Source: Chrysomallon squamiferum
Taxonomy: Eukaryota > Mollusca > Gastropoda > Neomphalida > Peltospiridae
DNA length: 43,886 bases
Assembly: GCA_012295275.1 (NCBI GenBank)
Contig: CM022670.1
Coordinates: forward strand, 37,466,189-37,510,074
Direction: 5' to 3'
A program made the translations under genes and the position numbers. Positions 28,010 through 37,551 of this stretch are shown here, in pieces. The notes below the pieces were generated by a model. The model was not told the origin of the DNA and searched no databases. It saw nothing but the letters and a program-made list of their open reading frames with translations. Numbering within the stretch: position 1 is the first letter of the stretch; each line of letters starts with the position of its first letter.

Positions 28010-28548
28010 GATATTTCACATTTTCATCATTTTATGATAATTTTTTTTATATTATGAATGCTATAATATAAAAATATTTTCAAGATAATAATTGGACAAA
28101 AAAAAGTCTTAATTTTCTATGAAAAAAAAATAAATAAAAGAGCTGTTTTTCCCCACAGTGAATCAAATTCATTTTCTTTTGTTATAATTATTATAAAACT
28201 AAAATAAAAAATATATATATATATATATATATATTTATTTATCTTCTTACTATATAAGTTTATATACCCACACAGATACATTATATAGACATACACTGTC
28301 ACACAAGCACACACACACATATTTATTTATTCATTTATTTTTTATTTATTTGTCCTTTTTTTTTTTTTTTTTTAAAGGATCTGTACCCACCGTTTTGTGT
28401 GCTTTGTGTTGCCCATGAACCAGAGAGACTTCCAACTGCTAGCACATGCATGAACCTGCTCAAACTGCCTGAGTTCAAAGACGTAGAGACAATGAAAGTG
28501 AAACTGTTGTATGCTGTGGAATCAGGATCAGGTTTTGAACTGAGTTAA
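14191..28548 (+). CDS. UBE3C: Ubiquitin-protein ligase E3C (HECT type), complete
   Basis: 23 exons: 14191-14256, 14996-15049, 15977-16051, 16544-16681, 17321-17427, 17878-18035, 18414-18567, 18750-18994, 19269-19399, 19807-19991, 20359-20445, 20824-20978, 21380-21705, 22321-22405, 22758-22852, 23384-23525, 23854-24098, 24486-24610, 25119-25209, 26717-26815, 27387-27543, 27740-27870, 28378-28548. They total 3222 nt, 1073 aa (human about 1083), with all phases closing. Seen: N-terminal MYSFEGDF; an IQ motif [13 protein letters not shown] near residues 52-64; an acidic [13 protein letters not shown] loop; HECT landmarks [40 protein letters not shown] and [11 protein letters not shown]; the catalytic Cys at about residue 1041 in [14 protein letters not shown] (TGC 28447-28449); and a C-terminal end GFELS. 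Known: a proteasome-associated HECT E3 that extends K48/K29-linked chains and improves processivity. No catalytic residue is missing. Candidate poly(A) signals: 28782-28787 and 29464-29469. Confidence 0.98.
16405..16453. repeat. (ATT)n microsatellite in UBE3C intron
   Basis: Trinucleotide ATT repeat with minor interruptions in the intron before UBE3C exon 4. Simple-sequence DNA only. Confidence 0.9.
16944..17044. repeat. Compound (GT)n-(GA)n-(ATT)n microsatellite
   Basis: Three pure blocks abut with no spacer: a GT run, then GAGA from about 16972 to 17010, then ATT units to about 17044. It lies in the UBE3C intron before exon 5. Confidence 0.93.
17636..17706. repeat. (TTTTA)n pentanucleotide satellite
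   Basis: About 14 near-perfect TTTTA/TTTAT units in the UBE3C intron before exon 6, flanked by an AT-rich tract. Confidence 0.93.
20569..20606. repeat. (CA)n microsatellite in UBE3C intron
   Basis: Dinucleotide repeat within the intron after UBE3C exon 11. Apparent ORFs on both strands here are translations of the repeat. Confidence 0.9.
22474..22672. repeat. Imperfect ~100-bp tandem duplication containing poly-T
   Basis: Two copies of a unit that begins aaattaaatgttatttt, passes through a long poly-T, and ends aattcatg..taattatttgagaaa. The copies start near 22474 and 22574. The poly-T is over 30 nt in the first and about 12 nt in the second. The duplication sits in the UBE3C intron between exons 14 and 15. 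Confidence 0.75.
25861..25905. repeat. (GT)n microsatellite in UBE3C intron 19
   Basis: Pure GT dinucleotide run followed by GAGA, inside the 1.5-kb intron between UBE3C exons 19 and 20. Confidence 0.92.
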
Positions 28549-29129
28549 CATAGCCAGCGATGTTTGCTTTTAAATTACAGAAATACTTAACAACTACATC
28601 CAAGAAAAAGTGATGCTGATTATCCAGACACAAGGTCAACTATATATGTATATATATATATATATATATATACCAAAACAGGACATGTTCTTCTTCATCT
28701 AAAAAAAAAAAAAAAAAAAAAAAAAGTAATAATGATAATAATAATGTCTTCACCCAAATCAAATGAACTGCATCTAATCAAAATAAATTATTAAAACTCT
28801 GTGTAAGAATGAGACGAATGCATGGTGCAGACAGAAAATGTTTGTTCTTTTTTTCTTTGTTTGTTCATACACACAAAGTTACAGCTTGATTAGGAGTTAA
28901 ATGAGTGAATTTCACAGTTATTGAATATATGGAAGATTTTATGTAATTAATTAACATTGGTCAAGACTATTTCAAATGCTCGTTTGATTTTTACAAGAAC
29001 ATAACAGAAAATTGTTTAAACCTTTGTAGCAAGAGTCAATACATGTAAATGCATTGTACATGTAAGTGATACTATTTTTTTTTTTTTTAAATTATTAGGT
29101 TTTTGGCGATGTTAATACTGAACAAGTTG

Positions 29130-29165
<36 letters not shown>

Positions 29166-30676
29166 TAATGCCTTTATTTGGAGTTGTAAATATAAGAAAG
29201 GCAGTTCATTGTAAGTAATGTAATATATATAACTGAGTGTAAAAATTCCTCGTCTTCCTCTTTTAAAAGTGATAAAATTTAACTGACTGTTCATCTTCAT
29301 AATAGTAATGTCATTTACATAATAATGTCAATAGTTCATTACCAGAACTAAAAATGTATTCAATATAAATTATTTTCACTCAGTTTTTATCATCTCTTTA
29401 ATGAGTAGGTACAGTATATCAAATTCAGCAACTTTGTTTTATGGTAATATTTCTGATGCTTTAAATAAACATCTGGTTCATCCAGTTTCTTTTATAAATA
29501 CACCATGTTGCAGCATTAAATGGATTCATGTTCTGGATGTTGCAGAAGATAAATTCTACACATACTAGTTTATTTACAAATATATGCGTAACAGTGCTTC
29601 TTAACGTATATCAGTGATATTCACCTTAAAGTTTTTATCACAAAATTTGAGGCACTGACAACTTAGTTTTTGTATGTTTTAAGTAATTTTCATCTTACTC
29701 TCCTCTAATTTCATTCCTCCTTGGGTGAAACCATTCATCTGTTTTCAAAGCATTTGTACAGCAGAAGAGCCACTATAATATCTTCATTTTTATATAATAC
29801 AGTGCATCATGGAATCAGAGTCCCTTCGCAGGCTCTGTAAAGAAACTCAATCCATCATTTAATATTACACATCATAACTTTTGTTTCATGCTTTTAGTAG
29901 CTACTTAAAATAAGCATTTATTTATTTATTTATTCATAATCAATTTCAAAATAATAGTATTGCATTAAATGTCATCAAGACAGTATATGCATATGAAATA
30001 CTCGTGAACAATCTTCCTCAGAATTTGGAGCATGAAGTAATTTAAACTTAAAGTTACTGTATCTAATATGTACAGGCTTACAGTCTGTGCATCAGATTAT
30101 AGTTAATTAATCAAAGTCAAGAAATCGAAATTTGTGAAAATGATATACACCATTCCCGTGATAATTTTAATTAACATGTTTTCTTAATTTTTTATTATTA
30201 TTTTTTTTTTTTTAGAAATCATTATTTTTAAAACTTACATAAGGATTAATAATCTTTTGATATGTTTCAACAAATTGTACAGTTTAAAGTTTGAATTTTT
30301 CTGCCTGAAAGCTTTAATATCGATTTGTAAAAAGGTACTGCAAAAATGTATTATTTTTAAAAATGTATTACTTTTGCAAATGAAAAAGTCATTAAACTGA
30401 AGTCACCATTAAACACCCCTGAATGTATTTAATACTGATTAGAAAGAACAGATTTGTCCTTATTCTGGTTACCTTGTGATTTACATAGTGATAGTTTTTC
30501 ATTCCAAGCTGGTGAAATCTGTGGTCTGATAACTTGTTTGTTGTTAATCAAGTGTCCGTTTTATTTATTATGTTTTCATATTAAGTATGATGGCATTTTT
30601 TGTGCATTAATAAATCAGTATATAAAAATTAATACTGTTATGAATACATTTTTCGTGTTGTTGTCACAAATCTGTT
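28549..30676. other. UBE3C 3' flank and convergent intergenic space
   Basis: AT-rich with poly-A and poly-T runs (for example the long poly-T at 29131-29164) and no supported exon. It carries AATAAA at 28782-28787 and 29464-29469 for UBE3C. TTTATT at 30560-30565 reads AATAAA on the - strand, 112 bp past the stop of the 93-aa gene. Confidence 0.6.
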
Positions 30677-31073
30677 TCATTCACTCATCCAATCACAGCT
30701 GAGAAGAGAAAAACATTCAGAGAATTTGTGCTGCAGGCCTTCTGCACACAATCTGTAACAAAGATTTTGCCGAGAAGTGATGTGCCTTTTAACCAAAGAT
30801 TCATTTTCAGAATACTCAGTCACTGAATCCTGATACCAAGTTGACAAATGTCCTGGAAAATAAATGACACAGAATTAAATTTGATGTACTCACCGATGAT
30901 TTCTGATCGCAGCAGCATATCTCAAAATATTTTACAAGTTCCCCAAAATCCACGATCTTCCACTTACCTAGCGAACAGCGAGTGACGTTGTTGCAATTGT
31001 TGACGTCAGATTTATAGATTTCCGAAGAAAGCGGAAGCAGACAGACAACGTCGGAGATTTCGTCAGACGCCAT
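30677..31073 (-). CDS. Unrecognised small two-exon protein, 93 aa
   Basis: Exon 1 is 30968-31073: ATG in a strong context (ACATGG) and a GTAAGT donor. Exon 2 is 30677-30852: a TTTTCCAG acceptor and a TGA stop. Phase 1 joins exactly and gives 93 aa. The protein begins MASDEISDVVCLLPLSSEI, continues GHLSTWYQDSVTEYSENES after the splice, and ends LLSCDWMSE. It has several cysteines, no signal peptide and no membrane segment. An in-frame upstream ATG at 31095-31097 would add 8 residues but has weaker context. A - strand AATAAA follows at 30565-30560. If the first GTAAGT is skipped, a second donor at 30892-30893 gives a short alternative protein that stops soon after the splice. I do not recognise the family. 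A decayed copy of exon 1 lies at 31330-31516. It is supported by splice signals and frame, not by homology. Confidence 0.55.
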
Positions 31074-31329
31074 GTTGTTGTGGAGTTCAGTTGTCATTTA
31101 AGTCAACATTAGAACACACACGCACACACACACACACACACAAAGATACAAGAAATTACAGAGAGAGAGATGAGATGGTAAGACGCAGAGAAAAAGACAA
31201 ATATGCAAGTTGTATATACTAGTACTAGTAGTATGAGACAGTTTTTGTATGTATATTATTAATGATTAATATTAAACACATTTATGGTGACTTTCACTTT
31301 AGTGAATATTTTAAAAGGCAAAAGCAGAA

Positions 31330-31512
31330 GTTCTCCAAAATCCACGACCTTCCACTTAACCAGCGTTGAGCCAGTGACGTTTTTGCAATTGTTGACGTCA
31401 TATTTATATACTTACGAACAATGCGGAAGCAGACGACGTCGGAGATCTTCGTCAGACGGCATGTTGTCGCAACGTGTGTGGAGTTCTGTTTTTATTTAAA
31501 TCACCATTATTA

Positions 31513-31516
<4 letters not shown>
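31330..31516 (-). pseudogene. Degenerate duplicate of the 93-aa gene's first exon
   Basis: Aligns with about 30945-31130: shared blocks include ccaaaatccacga, ttgcaattgttgacgtca, gcggaagcagac and tgtggagttc, and both copies end in a CA repeat. The copy keeps an ATG (- strand, 31460-31462) but reads MPSDEDLRRRLLPHCS and then a stop after indels. Its equivalent of the GTAAGT donor is destroyed. It includes intron sequence beyond the donor, so it arose by DNA duplication and not retroposition. Confidence 0.7.
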
Positions 31517-31560
<44 letters not shown>

Positions 31561-31570
31561 GACACACACA
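31517..31570. repeat. (CA)n microsatellite
   Basis: About 40 bp of pure CA followed by interrupted CA-rich sequence to about 31605. ORFs across it are repeat translations. Confidence 0.92.
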
Positions 31571-31816
31571 TGCACACACACAGACACATACACACAAACA
31601 CATCCACAATGAAATAACGAAATAAACACCGTTTCTTCCAGATGAATATTTATTGTTTTAGATTCTTCGACATCAGCAGGGTTCAACCTACAAAAGAAGA
31701 CACATATAAAATTACATATTTCTAAACACTGCAAAATCTACAGCAGTAGCGACTTTAGAATTCTTGTACTAGCGGTAGACGTAATCGTAGCAGTAATAAT
31801 CGAGCAGCCTTTGTAC

Positions 31817-31888
31817 TACCACTACATCTAAAGCTACAACTACTACTATTACTACCACTACATCTAAAGCTACAACTACTACTATTAC
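31817..31888. repeat. 36-bp tandem repeat (x2) in the TSR-exon frame
   Basis: Two copies of a 36-bp unit (ccactacatctaaagctac... at about 31819 and 31855). In the - strand frame of the TSR-like exon it encodes a 12-residue Ser/Cys-rich unit (GSNSSSCSFRCS) twice. Because 36 is a multiple of three, the duplication keeps frame. Confidence 0.85.
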
Positions 31889-31910
31889 TACTGCTACTAC
31901 TAAGAGAAGA

Positions 31911-32105
31911 ACACTTCTCGCGCTTGCAAGCATCTTTTTTTTTACGTATTTCTGTGTATTCAATCAGACCTAGGCAGACCGAACGAGGTTCGCAAACTCG
32001 GGCGACATTCCGTACTCGTGTGCAGTCTGAGCCACAAACACTATAGTTTTCTCCTTTCCATTCTCCCCATTTACCTTCAGACAAAATAAAACAAGGTGGT
32101 TTCAC
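31911..32105 (-). CDS. Possible thrombospondin type-1 repeat (TSR) exon, partial
   Basis: The - strand frame reads GKWGEWKGENYSVCGSDC, then RVCEPRSVCLG, and DACKREKC. Paired tryptophans (WGEW) come first, followed by six cysteines in three couples with arginines between. This is the pattern of a TSR: a W-x-x-W layer, R ladder and three disulfides. A possible acceptor at 32075-32076 (CTGAAG, exon from 32074) gives phase 1, which is usual for TSR modules. The frame is open upstream to a stop near 32139-32141 and runs on downstream into a Ser/Cys-rich 12-residue repeat. No start codon, signal peptide or confident donor is visible. It may be one exon of a secreted or matricellular protein, or a decayed fragment. 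It is unclear whether it connects to neighbours. Confidence 0.45.
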
Positions 32106-32360
32106 ACGAACTTGTTCACCTGATGATCGGGCTTTCTCTTATATGCCACTACAGTGTGGAGTATTTTAGAGAACTGATGCTTCCAGCGGTTTTAAATCAA
32201 ATATAGGTATATTTAAAGTGTCTATTATACACTTACTACTCCTCTGTGTTTTACATTTTAGAATGTTATTGCTGTCAACAGAGTAGTATTGTCAACCTGA
32301 TTTGAACAGTATTAATGCAAAATGTGCTATATAAATATAAGTTTTATTGTTACTATTTAG

Positions 32361-32838
32361 AAAGTGACGACTCGACACGTAAACAATACGGCGAGTGAAT
32401 GAACGCCACGCGGCTTGAAAGAGTAGTTCCAGTCTGGTGAGGACAACACCGCGTGCGCGAACTACGAAAATAGCGTCGGGAAAAAAACTTCCAGTTTTCT
32501 GGTCTTTCTGGATTTCAGTACCTGTACAATCTATATTTGTTTTTTAAAAGCAAGAGTTAAATGGAAATAGCTGGAATGTTTATTCGATATAAATCTATAT
32601 GAAATACAGCTAACATGATTACAACTCTTGAAACATTTTTCTATGAAAACGACGACAGCAGCAGCAACAACAACAAAAGAAAAGAAAAAAACAACAACAA
32701 AACAACACAAAATAATTCCAAACAACTTCCGGAAAATTCATATTTTAGTAAAATCCAGCAAACAGTTTATCGCAGATGCGTTTCCGTATTTTATTTAATG
32801 TCATCGTCAACTGGTATGTTTACTATTGTTATTTTTTT
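32361..32838. repeat. Duplicated block A, copy 1
   Basis: About 478 bp nearly identical to 33303-33780. It begins near gcgactcgacacg/gacgactcgacacg and ends near caactggtatgtttactat. It includes a relatively GC-rich stretch (accgcgtgcgcgaactacg, near 32448) in an AT-rich setting. Joined directly to block B copy 1. By position it may be 5' regulatory or 5' UTR sequence of the coiled-coil-like gene. Confidence 0.9.
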
Positions 32839-32841
32839 CAG

Positions 32842-33073
32842 AAAAAAGAATAATAAGAAGAAATAAACAGGAAAATTATTCTACAGGAAATTAGCAAAAT
32901 GTGAACGTTATTAAAAATAAAATGAAAAATAAGAAATACAGTTTAAACAAGAAAGAAAGATTAAAGGAGAAAAAGATTTCGGAATAGGATAATACAAAAA
33001 ACCTGACGCCATGATGGATTTTGATGCAAACAGGGAAGTGCGACTAGAAACAATGAGAAAGAAATCAGTTTAG
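32842..33073 (+). pseudogene. Block B copy 1: truncated copy of the coiled-coil gene's 5' end
   Basis: 32842-33070 matches 34938-35166 over 229 bp with no gap and roughly seven mismatches by eye. It holds the same ATGATGG start (33011) and the first 20 codons, through MRKKSV. A TAG at 33071-33073 follows exactly where similarity to the intact copy ends. Beyond it the sequence is unrelated, so this copy lacks the rest of the exon. Confidence 0.85.
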
Positions 33074-33302
33074 GCCTCCAGAATCGACTGTTACTCCTAC
33101 ACGGATGGAAACTGAACAGTTCTGTTCTGTACTCAATACAGATAATACAGGTACCGGACCAATTATTCGGACTCCTTGTGGCCGGAGGCATTCCGGATTT
33201 CTGGATTTTCCGGTTTTCTGGTTCCAAGGCATCTAAATACGTAAATAATTAGGCATAAACATTTTATAATTAAAAACATACAGAAAATTGACGATACGAC
33301 GA

Positions 33303-33780
33303 AAAGTGGCGACTCGACACGTTAAACAATGCGGCGAGTGAATGAACGCCACGCGGCTTGAAAGAGTAGTTCCAGTTTGGTGAGTACAACACCGCGTGCG
33401 CGAACTACGAAAATAGCGTCGGGAAAAAAACTTCCAGTTTTCTAGTCTTTCTGGATTTCAGTACCTGTACAATCTATATTTGTTTTTTAAAAGCAAGAGT
33501 TAAATGGAAATAGCTGGAATGTTTATTCGATATAAATCTATATGAAATACAGCTGACATGATTACAACTCTTGAAACATTTTTCTATGAAAACGACGACA
33601 GCAGCAGCAACAACAACAAAAGAAAAAAAAAAACAACAACAAAACAACACAAAATAATTCCAAACAACTTCCGGAAAATTCATCTTTGTAGTAAAATCCA
33701 GCAAACAGTTTATCGCAGATACGTTTCCGTATTTTATTTAATGTCATCGTCAACTGGTATGTTTACTATTGTTATTTCTT
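33303..33780. repeat. Duplicated block A, copy 2
   Basis: Second copy of block A, offset by about 940 bp from the first, with only scattered substitutions (for example acaatacgg versus acaatgcgg). Here it is followed by about 1.16 kb of unique, microsatellite-rich DNA (33781-34937) before block B copy 2. Confidence 0.9.
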
Positions 33781-33895
33781 TTTTAAGGTTAATAACAACA
33801 ATAATAATAATTTCGAATTATTAAATCTAAGCATGAGGATCAGAAATAAGTAAGGACAGTTCAGGGAAAAAAAACAATTGGAAATATACAGCATA

Positions 33896-33933
<38 letters not shown>

Positions 33934-34475
33934 CTATATATTTTTTAACAACAAATCTTGCAGCTAATGTAAATATCGTTCAAAACACAAATGATAGGAT
34001 GTCTGTAATATACTGATTTTTTTATTTTTTATTTTATTTTTATTTATTTATTTATTTATTTTTTTTTTTTTTTTTTTGTCGTCTGCTATAATTAAAAGCC
34101 GGATTCACGGATATCTGGATTTCTCTATTGTTTCTTTAAAATAATAATAATAATTAAAAAAAAAAAAAAAATGTATTTGTGATGCGGAAACCAGAGCGTT
34201 TGTCACCAACTGTTAATATCTGAACCAGCGAATCGTGGTTAATGATTTCTGCAGCTTATAGGCTCCAGAAATTTACAACAATAGCAGAAAAAAAAATGGC
34301 GTCCGTCAGGGGGAATGTAAAGTATTAATGATATTCGATATTAACGGTCCTCAGCATTTGATTATGTCGGTTGCATTCTCTTCAATGATAATAATAGTTA
34401 TTATTGATTAATCTTTTTATTTATTTATCTAATTAATTATTTATTATTATTATTGTTGTTTTTATTTATTTATTT

Positions 34476-34536
<61 letters not shown>

Positions 34537-34937
34537 TGCAAGCTAAAGGTGACAATATTTACGGTATGTGAACATTTTCAAAAAGGTTAAACGGTGATTA
34601 TATTTCTGAATTAGCAAGCTATTTCTAGAAGTTATTTTGTTACTTAAGTCCAATAATCGAAGGATACAATTCAGGAATCTGTATTTGTGGTTGATGAAAG
34701 TGTATTACGAAATGTGCAAAGTTGGAGTCATCAACTGGTTTTAATATACAGAGATATAAATGTTGTTTGCGATGTAATTTGCTGTTTTGAAAGTAGAAGG
34801 AAATATTTATCCGATATTATGCAGTACATTGACATGTTTTAAGTTAATCAGTATTATTTTATTCTTCTTCTACTTCTTCTTTTTTATGAAGAAAACGATT
34901 AAAAAATATTTTATTGAAAGGACAAAAGTTTATTTTA
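33781..34937. other. Spacer between block A copy 2 and block B copy 2
   Basis: AT-rich DNA with no supported exon. It contains (ATT)n at about 33896-33934 and about 34479-34533, TTTA repeats, and a short ccggattcacggatatctgg stretch that recalls transposon termini. It is absent between the A and B blocks of the first copy. Confidence 0.6.
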
Positions 34938-35166
34938 AAAAAAGAATAATAAGAAGAAATAAACAGGAAAATTATTCTACAGGAAATTAGCAAAATGTGA
35001 ACGTTATTAAAAATAAAATGAAAAATAAGAAACACAGTTTCAACAAGAAAGAAAGATTAAACGAGAAAAAGATTTCAGAATAGGACAATACAAAAAACCT
35101 GACGCCATGATGGATTTTGATGCAAACAGGGAGGTGCGACTAGAAACAATGAGAAAGAAATCAGTT
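34938..35166. repeat. Duplicated block B, copy 2 (intact gene copy)
   Basis: 229-bp counterpart of 32842-33070. It supplies the presumed 5' UTR and first 20 codons of the intact exon that follows. Confidence 0.9.
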
Positions 35167-35498
35167 AGTTCCCAAATCCTCAGAAAACATCACGATCTGC
35201 GAACGAGATACGAAAGAGAGATAAAAATGTTTGAAAGAAATAAACGAATGTTTGCGGCGGAAAATAAATACTCTCAAGCAGTCTTCAGAGAAAGACTTAA
35301 ACAAATGCAGACTCGAATAGCCAATAACCACAGCAGAGTTAAAACCGTCAAAACTGAATCTTCAAATCAACGTGATTTATGTAGACAGACATGTCATAAG
35401 TCTTCATCGAAGGGGAATAACTCGTCTGTTCCAAATTCTCAGCGCTACTTGTTCAGTGTAACCACTCAAAAGGGTCATGATAAATATATTTATTACAG
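35107..35498 (+). CDS. Unrecognised basic coiled-coil-like protein, first coding exon
   Basis: A 130-codon open exon starts at ATG 35107 (GCCATGATGG, good context; an adjacent second ATG at 35110) and ends in a strong donor, CAG|GTAAGG, in phase 2. The first 80 residues are rich in R/K/E with heptad-like hydrophobics (RKHHDLRTRYEREIKMFERN, FRERLKQMQTRI), suggesting a helix or coiled coil. The rest is Ser/Asn-rich. The next exon is unsure. An acceptor at 37510-37511 keeps phase and would add a short tail ending KDVNNNHQTKQW with TGA at 37549-37551, 143 aa in all, followed by AATAAA at 37971-37976. Another phase-compatible acceptor is near 36822. Faint similarity in style to CCDC190-type proteins is too weak to use. 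Its 5' end is duplicated at 32842-33073. Confidence 0.55.
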
Positions 35499-36845
35499 GT
35501 AAGGAGATATGAATAAATGAACGAATGAATTTTTTTTTTTTTTTTTTTTTAAACTTACACGATTTTATATTAATGGTTATCAGACTCAATTGGACTTACC
35601 TTCTGTAATTATAACACGAGAAAGGAAACAGCGCCCCCTGGATCAGTTATTGTCGCAGTGTTTGATTTTTTTTTTTTTACTATTTCCCGTTCCAACTCCA
35701 TAACTGGGAATGTACTTTCTTGTCTGCGAGAAAGACCATAAACAAGATCTCTTTATATTAACAAACAAAGAAAAAGTGCATTGCAGCGTTATTGCAAAAT
35801 GTTTGTTCTTATTATCTGTTTTAACAATATTTGTAGTTTATTTATTTATTTATTTATTTTTGTGTTTGTTGCGTACGCCGTTAAGCTGAATTTTTTTTTT
35901 TTTTTTTTTTTCTGTGAACCATGCAGTTTTTAAGATTTATTTTTATTGGTAAGATTTCTGTATTAAACTGAACGAAGTAAAATACTTCAAAAGTATCATG
36001 AGAACATTCTTAGATTAACGAAAAATGATATCGTGTATCGTATAGCTGAAATAAATAAATAAATAAATAAATAAAATGTTTGTTAAACAACATCACGCCA
36101 ACAAATATGCATTCTGCCAACATACAAACAGGCACAGACATATTTTCGCGCACATACACGAGAAATAATTACATTAATACTAACTCAGTGTTAGTCTTCG
36201 TATTAGCTTTATTTGGTATTTAAGATATTGTTTATTGTGAGCCATATCATTAATGTTGTCATTTATTATTTTTATCAGTGCACCGAGCTAACAAAATGGC
36301 GTTTATAATTCCAATAGATTTACCTCTTTTCAGCATGACTGAGTCTCGATTTGTGACGTGCTTACTCTGATAACATTCTGTGTAATCGATTTCTTGACGT
36401 TTGTTTTGTTGGTTCTGTTCGTTTGTTGCTTTCTATCTTAAATTTGTATGCATATGTTATTGGCGATCAAATAATAATAATAATCATAATAATAATAATA
36501 ACTAATATTTAAAAATAAATGAAGATTAATTAAATTTTAAAAATCTATTTTTAGAAGTTAAACGTTAATAAAATAAATAAAAAATTACTAGAGTTATAAA
36601 TATAATATAGACACACAAAAAGAGCAGATTTGATAGGAATTAAATAGTAATGCAGCTATGAATAAAATACAAACATCAAATCCAAAGCAAATTTTTATTG
36701 TCGATTTTTAATCAGCTGTCTCATGAGTTAGTTAAAGTATACATTATAATTTGTGTGTAAATGGTATTTACACAGTTTTATATTCTGAGGAACTTAAATG
36801 ACTACTGCTGCTATAATTACAGGTTTGTTGTCTTTAATTTTATCA

Positions 36846-37014
36846 GCTACATTGATACTACCTCTACTATTTTTACTACTGCTACCACAGGAGATATAGC
36901 AAAACAACAACAACAACAACAACAATAATAATAATAGATATGACTACATAACAATAAGCTTTACACTACTCCCTCTACAATTACTACCACTGACACCACT
37001 AGGTGTTATTGCAA

Positions 37015-37050
<36 letters not shown>

Positions 37051-37079
37051 TGATCTGATTACATAACTATAAGCTTTAC
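36846..37079. repeat. Imperfect ~115-bp tandem duplication with internal microsatellites
   Basis: Two units: each starts with a tact-rich stretch (actaccactgacaccacta-like), passes through AAC/AAT repeats, and ends ctacataacaataagctttac versus ttacataactataagctttac. The internal repeat is CAA then AAT in the first and AAT in the second. Confidence 0.75.
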
Positions 37080-37300
37080 AAGATATTATTTTCGTTTGAT
37101 GCTTTATTCACCATTCTGACGAAAAAACAAAACAAAACAAATAGCACTCTACACTAGTTCTAAGCTGGCTTCTGTTTTGTTCAAAATGTTCAAAATACTG
37201 GGATGAAGAGCCTCGTTCAAGAAGGATTCTCTGAACAAATTACATCTCTGAAAGAGAAATTTTAAATAACTTTAAATAATACAAGCAACGGCAATGAGTT

Positions 37301-37349
<49 letters not shown>
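37301..37349. repeat. (GT)n microsatellite
   Basis: Pure GT run of nearly 50 bp. Confidence 0.93.
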
Positions 37350-37350
<1 letters not shown>

Positions 37351-37551
37351 AGAAAGTGAGCAATGGAGAAGTCTTTGTTTTTCGCATGTTATTTATTTAT
37401 TTATTTATTTGCTTCCTAAATTTACATTACAATTTAACTGTTACAGAGAACATCTAAGACGAGTATGACTATAATGACAACTTAAAATTTTTCTTTCTTT
37501 CTTTCTTTCAGGAAAGATGTTAATAACAATCATCAAACAAAACAGTGGTGA

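Larger units (their letters stand above)
35503..37511 (+). other. Probable intron of the coiled-coil-like gene
   Basis: AT-rich DNA without a convincing exon. It contains a duplicated unit with two microsatellites (36846-37079) and a (GT)n at 37302-37349. The 3' end is a CTTT repeat that runs into TTTCAG at 37506-37511. Confidence 0.45.

Noticed and set aside
31769-31963. Hydrophobic V-rich frame on the - strand resembling a membrane segment
   Set aside because: It arises from TAGTAGT/GTAGTT simple sequence; the TSR-like frame on the same strand has a better rationale.
32531-33753. Hydrophobic - strand frames in both copies of block A
   Set aside because: Translations of CAA/CAG-rich simple sequence (VVVAAAVVV, FFCCCCCCC), repeated only because the block is duplicated.
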